Source: an uncultured Halomicronema sp.
Lineage (GTDB): Bacteria > Cyanobacteriota > Cyanobacteriia > Phormidesmidales > Phormidesmidaceae
NCBI GenBank assembly: GCA_937899725.1
Contig: CALCCA010000041.1
Location: 62,001-126,000, forward strand
Direction: 5' to 3'
DNA length: 64,000 nucleotides
In this document: one piece after another, positions 62,894 to 64,000 of the stretch
Numbering within the stretch: the first letter of the stretch is position 1
How the letters are laid out: the number at the start of each line of letters is the position of its first letter
Made by a program: the position numbers and the translations under genes
Notes under the pieces: model-generated
Told to the model about the DNA's origin: nothing
Seen by the model: only the letters and a program-made list of their open reading frames with translations
Databases searched by the model: none

Positions 62894-63235
62894 AAAACCT
62901 GGCATACGATTCCCCCGGATTTCTTCAATCCAAAACTCTTCAGACGCTTCAGTGAAGTCAATTGGCAATACCGTCTCCAGATTTTCCGGGGGGTTAGGCA
63001 CAATGTAGTGTGTCGTGACGCACCCCTCATTGGGCAAATCGCTACCGACGATCAGTCCCGCTTCTACAGCGCGATTGACTTCAGACACGGGACCTCGGAT
63101 GCAGACAAACTGGCGTCCACTATCGGCTTGTTCGTATTTCACAATTGTGACTCGGCCGGCCTTGACCATGGCATCGGCCACTGCCAACATGGCGGGAAAT
63201 CCGTAAGTTTCGATCACACCAACAGCAAACGGCAT
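62891..63235 (-). CDS. ccmK3: Carboxysome shell protein CcmK3
   Basis: 114 residues, one BMC domain. AVGVIETYGFPAMLAVADAM, YEQADSGRQFVCIRGPVSEV (pore loop differs from RAGS/KIGS) and VTTHYIVPNPPENLETVLPI fit CcmK3. It is known to assemble into shells only together with CcmK4 rather than alone. The C-terminal tail (EEFWIEEIRGNRMPGF) ends in a stop supplied by element C. Copy D lies just upstream (start codon 63235), so the gene is bracketed by inverted elements. Confidence 0.92.
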   Translation of the reverse strand: MPFAVGVIETYGFPAMLAVADAMVKAGRVTIVKYEQADSGRQFVCIRGPVSEVNRAVEAGLIVGSDLPNEGCVTTHYIVPNPPENLETVLPIDFTEASEEFWIEEIRGNRMPGF

Positions 63236-63278
63236 AGACCTATCTGTCCACCAAAACGGTAATTAAGTAAATAGTCGC

Positions 63279-63408
63279 TCAGGCGCGTCATCAATTAAGC
63301 TCAGAAGTCTTGAGGCACCAGCACTCCTGCGCCCGCATCAACTGCACTCGCCAGGGGCTGGAACGGCTTGACAGAGAAACCTAGCAGCTAAAGGATGACA
63401 GTCCCCAA
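63279..63408 (-). mobile_element. MITE-like element, degenerate copy D
   Basis: Read on the minus strand: GGGGACTGTCATCCTTTAGC at one end, a CAGCCCC closing arm (63360-63354), TGCGGGCGC in the middle, and TTAATTGATGACGCGCC at the other end, the same order as copy C. The terminal TA pairs are partly lost and several bases differ, so this copy is older. It occupies the region just upstream of ccmK3, where its promoter would be. Confidence 0.7.
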
Positions 63409-63438
63409 TACAAAGACTGAAGTATTTCAGCTTTCGGA

Positions 63439-64000
63439 TCATACCTTGATTGAGCTAGGCTCAGCGATCGCCGCAATGATTCGTTCACACCCCGAGTCTG
63501 GCCGCGCCCAATCGTAATGACACACTTTGGGATCCCCCCAACAGAGGCGCAAATACAGCTCTGAGCGCGTGGCATCTACCTCGGCCCATTCGACTTCAGC
63601 AATCCAACGGTTGATGGTAGTCAGCTCTAACGGCAGGGGCGGCGCGCCGGAATGCCAGAGCCGCAAATTGGCAATCGACGATCGCCAAAACGCGATCACC
63701 TCGGCTTTGGCCGCCGTCAGAACAGCCTTATCCTGCGCGGTAGCAATCAGCTGCGGATGCAGTTCTGGAAACCGGTGCGATCGCCCTTGAAAGCGACAGG
63801 TATGCCACACCAACCCGGACACCAGATGTTCGCGCTGATACTGGTGAATCTGGTCACGAAAATCTTGCACCGCAAAGACTTTGCTGAGCTTTTCAGTGCC
63901 AATCGCCTTCGCAATGACGGGGTCGAGCCGCTGACTCGACGATAAAACCACCCGCTCGCCGCGCCAGGCCGCCCGTAACTCTTGATCGAGAAAGTCAATC
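63439..64000 (-). CDS. C-terminal part of a hypothetical protein (runs off right edge)
   Basis: The frame is open from the window edge to the stop at 63439, at least 187 codons (IDFLDQELRAAWRGERVVLS visible at the edge side), so the GTG at 63951 is probably internal. Motifs: VFAVQDFRDQIHQYQREHLV, SGLVWHTCRFQGRSHRFPEL, LRLCWGDPKVCHYDWARPDS. The compact, aromatic-rich end has no recognised family. No membrane span in the visible part. Confidence 0.65.
   Translation of the reverse strand, partial: IDFLDQELRAAWRGERVVLSSSQRLDPVIAKAIGTEKLSKVFAVQDFRDQIHQYQREHLVSGLVWHTCRFQGRSHRFPELHPQLIATAQDKAVLTAAKAEVIAFWRSSIANLRLWHSGAPPLPLELTTINRWIAEVEWAEVDATRSELYLRLCWGDPKVCHYDWARPDSGCERIIAAIAEPSSIKV

Noticed and set aside
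1-64000. tRNA, rRNA or CRISPR loci
   Set aside because: Read on both strands for T-loop-like GTTCRA sequences, rRNA wording and spaced direct repeats; none was convincing by eye. A tRNAscan or CRISPR search would settle it.

Overview
The window is ordinary cyanobacterial chromosome interrupted by several young or decaying insertions. The organism call rests on the dense GCGATCGC (HIP1) octamers and on the gene set: carboxysome shell proteins CcmK3/CcmK4, Mg-chelatase subunit D, ferredoxin-sulfite reductase, the NblS/Hik33 kinase, a Ycf20 protein, an intein-bearing DnaB, and many cyanobacterial DUF families (DUF4278, DUF2301, DUF2584, DUF565). Base composition is moderately GC-rich. A Leptolyngbya/Nodosilinea-like beta-cyanobacterium is a reasonable guess, but the sequence alone does not fix the genus. 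I found no rRNA, tRNA or CRISPR array.

Layout. 1-9.2 kb: start of a GNAT-like gene running off the left edge, a MATE exporter, a YdcZ-type transporter divergent from a MarR regulator with a visible operator, a DUF302 protein, sulfite reductase, prephenate dehydratase. 9.7-15.2 kb: DUF4129-DUF4350-MoxR-(gap)-DUF58 operon, interrupted by an AT-rich cassette of two genes on the opposite strand that share a sequence motif. 15.4-17.1 kb: a secreted protein made of a 38-residue super-repeat, and three very small proteins (two DUF4278, one 36-residue membrane peptide). 17.4-28.5 kb: DUF2584, intein-containing dnaB, Uma2 nuclease, uridine-kinase-like P-loop protein, FKBP isomerase, phasin-like protein, ArsA ATPase, KDPG aldolase, Ycf20. 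28.5-29.9 kb: a nested insertion element with terminal repeats and a 9-bp target duplication. It has split ycf20 from the RDD/pentapeptide gene it formerly followed at a 5-bp distance. 30-41.4 kb: that gene, DUF2301, nblS, Uma2, purD and a five-PAS adenylate cyclase. 41.4-53 kb: hypothetical genes, pyrophosphatase, MBL hydrolase, an LPG-synthase-like membrane protein, NlpC/P60 peptidase, aminotransferase, universal stress protein, rhomboid protease, histidine kinase. 53-64 kb: aldehyde dehydrogenase, methyltransferase, pentapeptide protein, second cyclase, chlD, and the ccmK3-ccmK4 satellite carboxysome locus.

The most unusual material is (i) a family of about 130-bp elements with TA ends (MITE-like) in four copies. 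Two of them supply the stop codon of the neighbouring gene, and they bracket ccmK3 and one hypothetical gene as inverted pairs. (ii) The two-gene cassette inside the MoxR/DUF58 operon. (iii) The super-repeat secreted protein. (iv) The IS-split operon, where the pre-insertion sequence can be reconstructed to the base. (v) Candidate structured RNAs at 41.85-42.02 kb and 44.31-44.42 kb.
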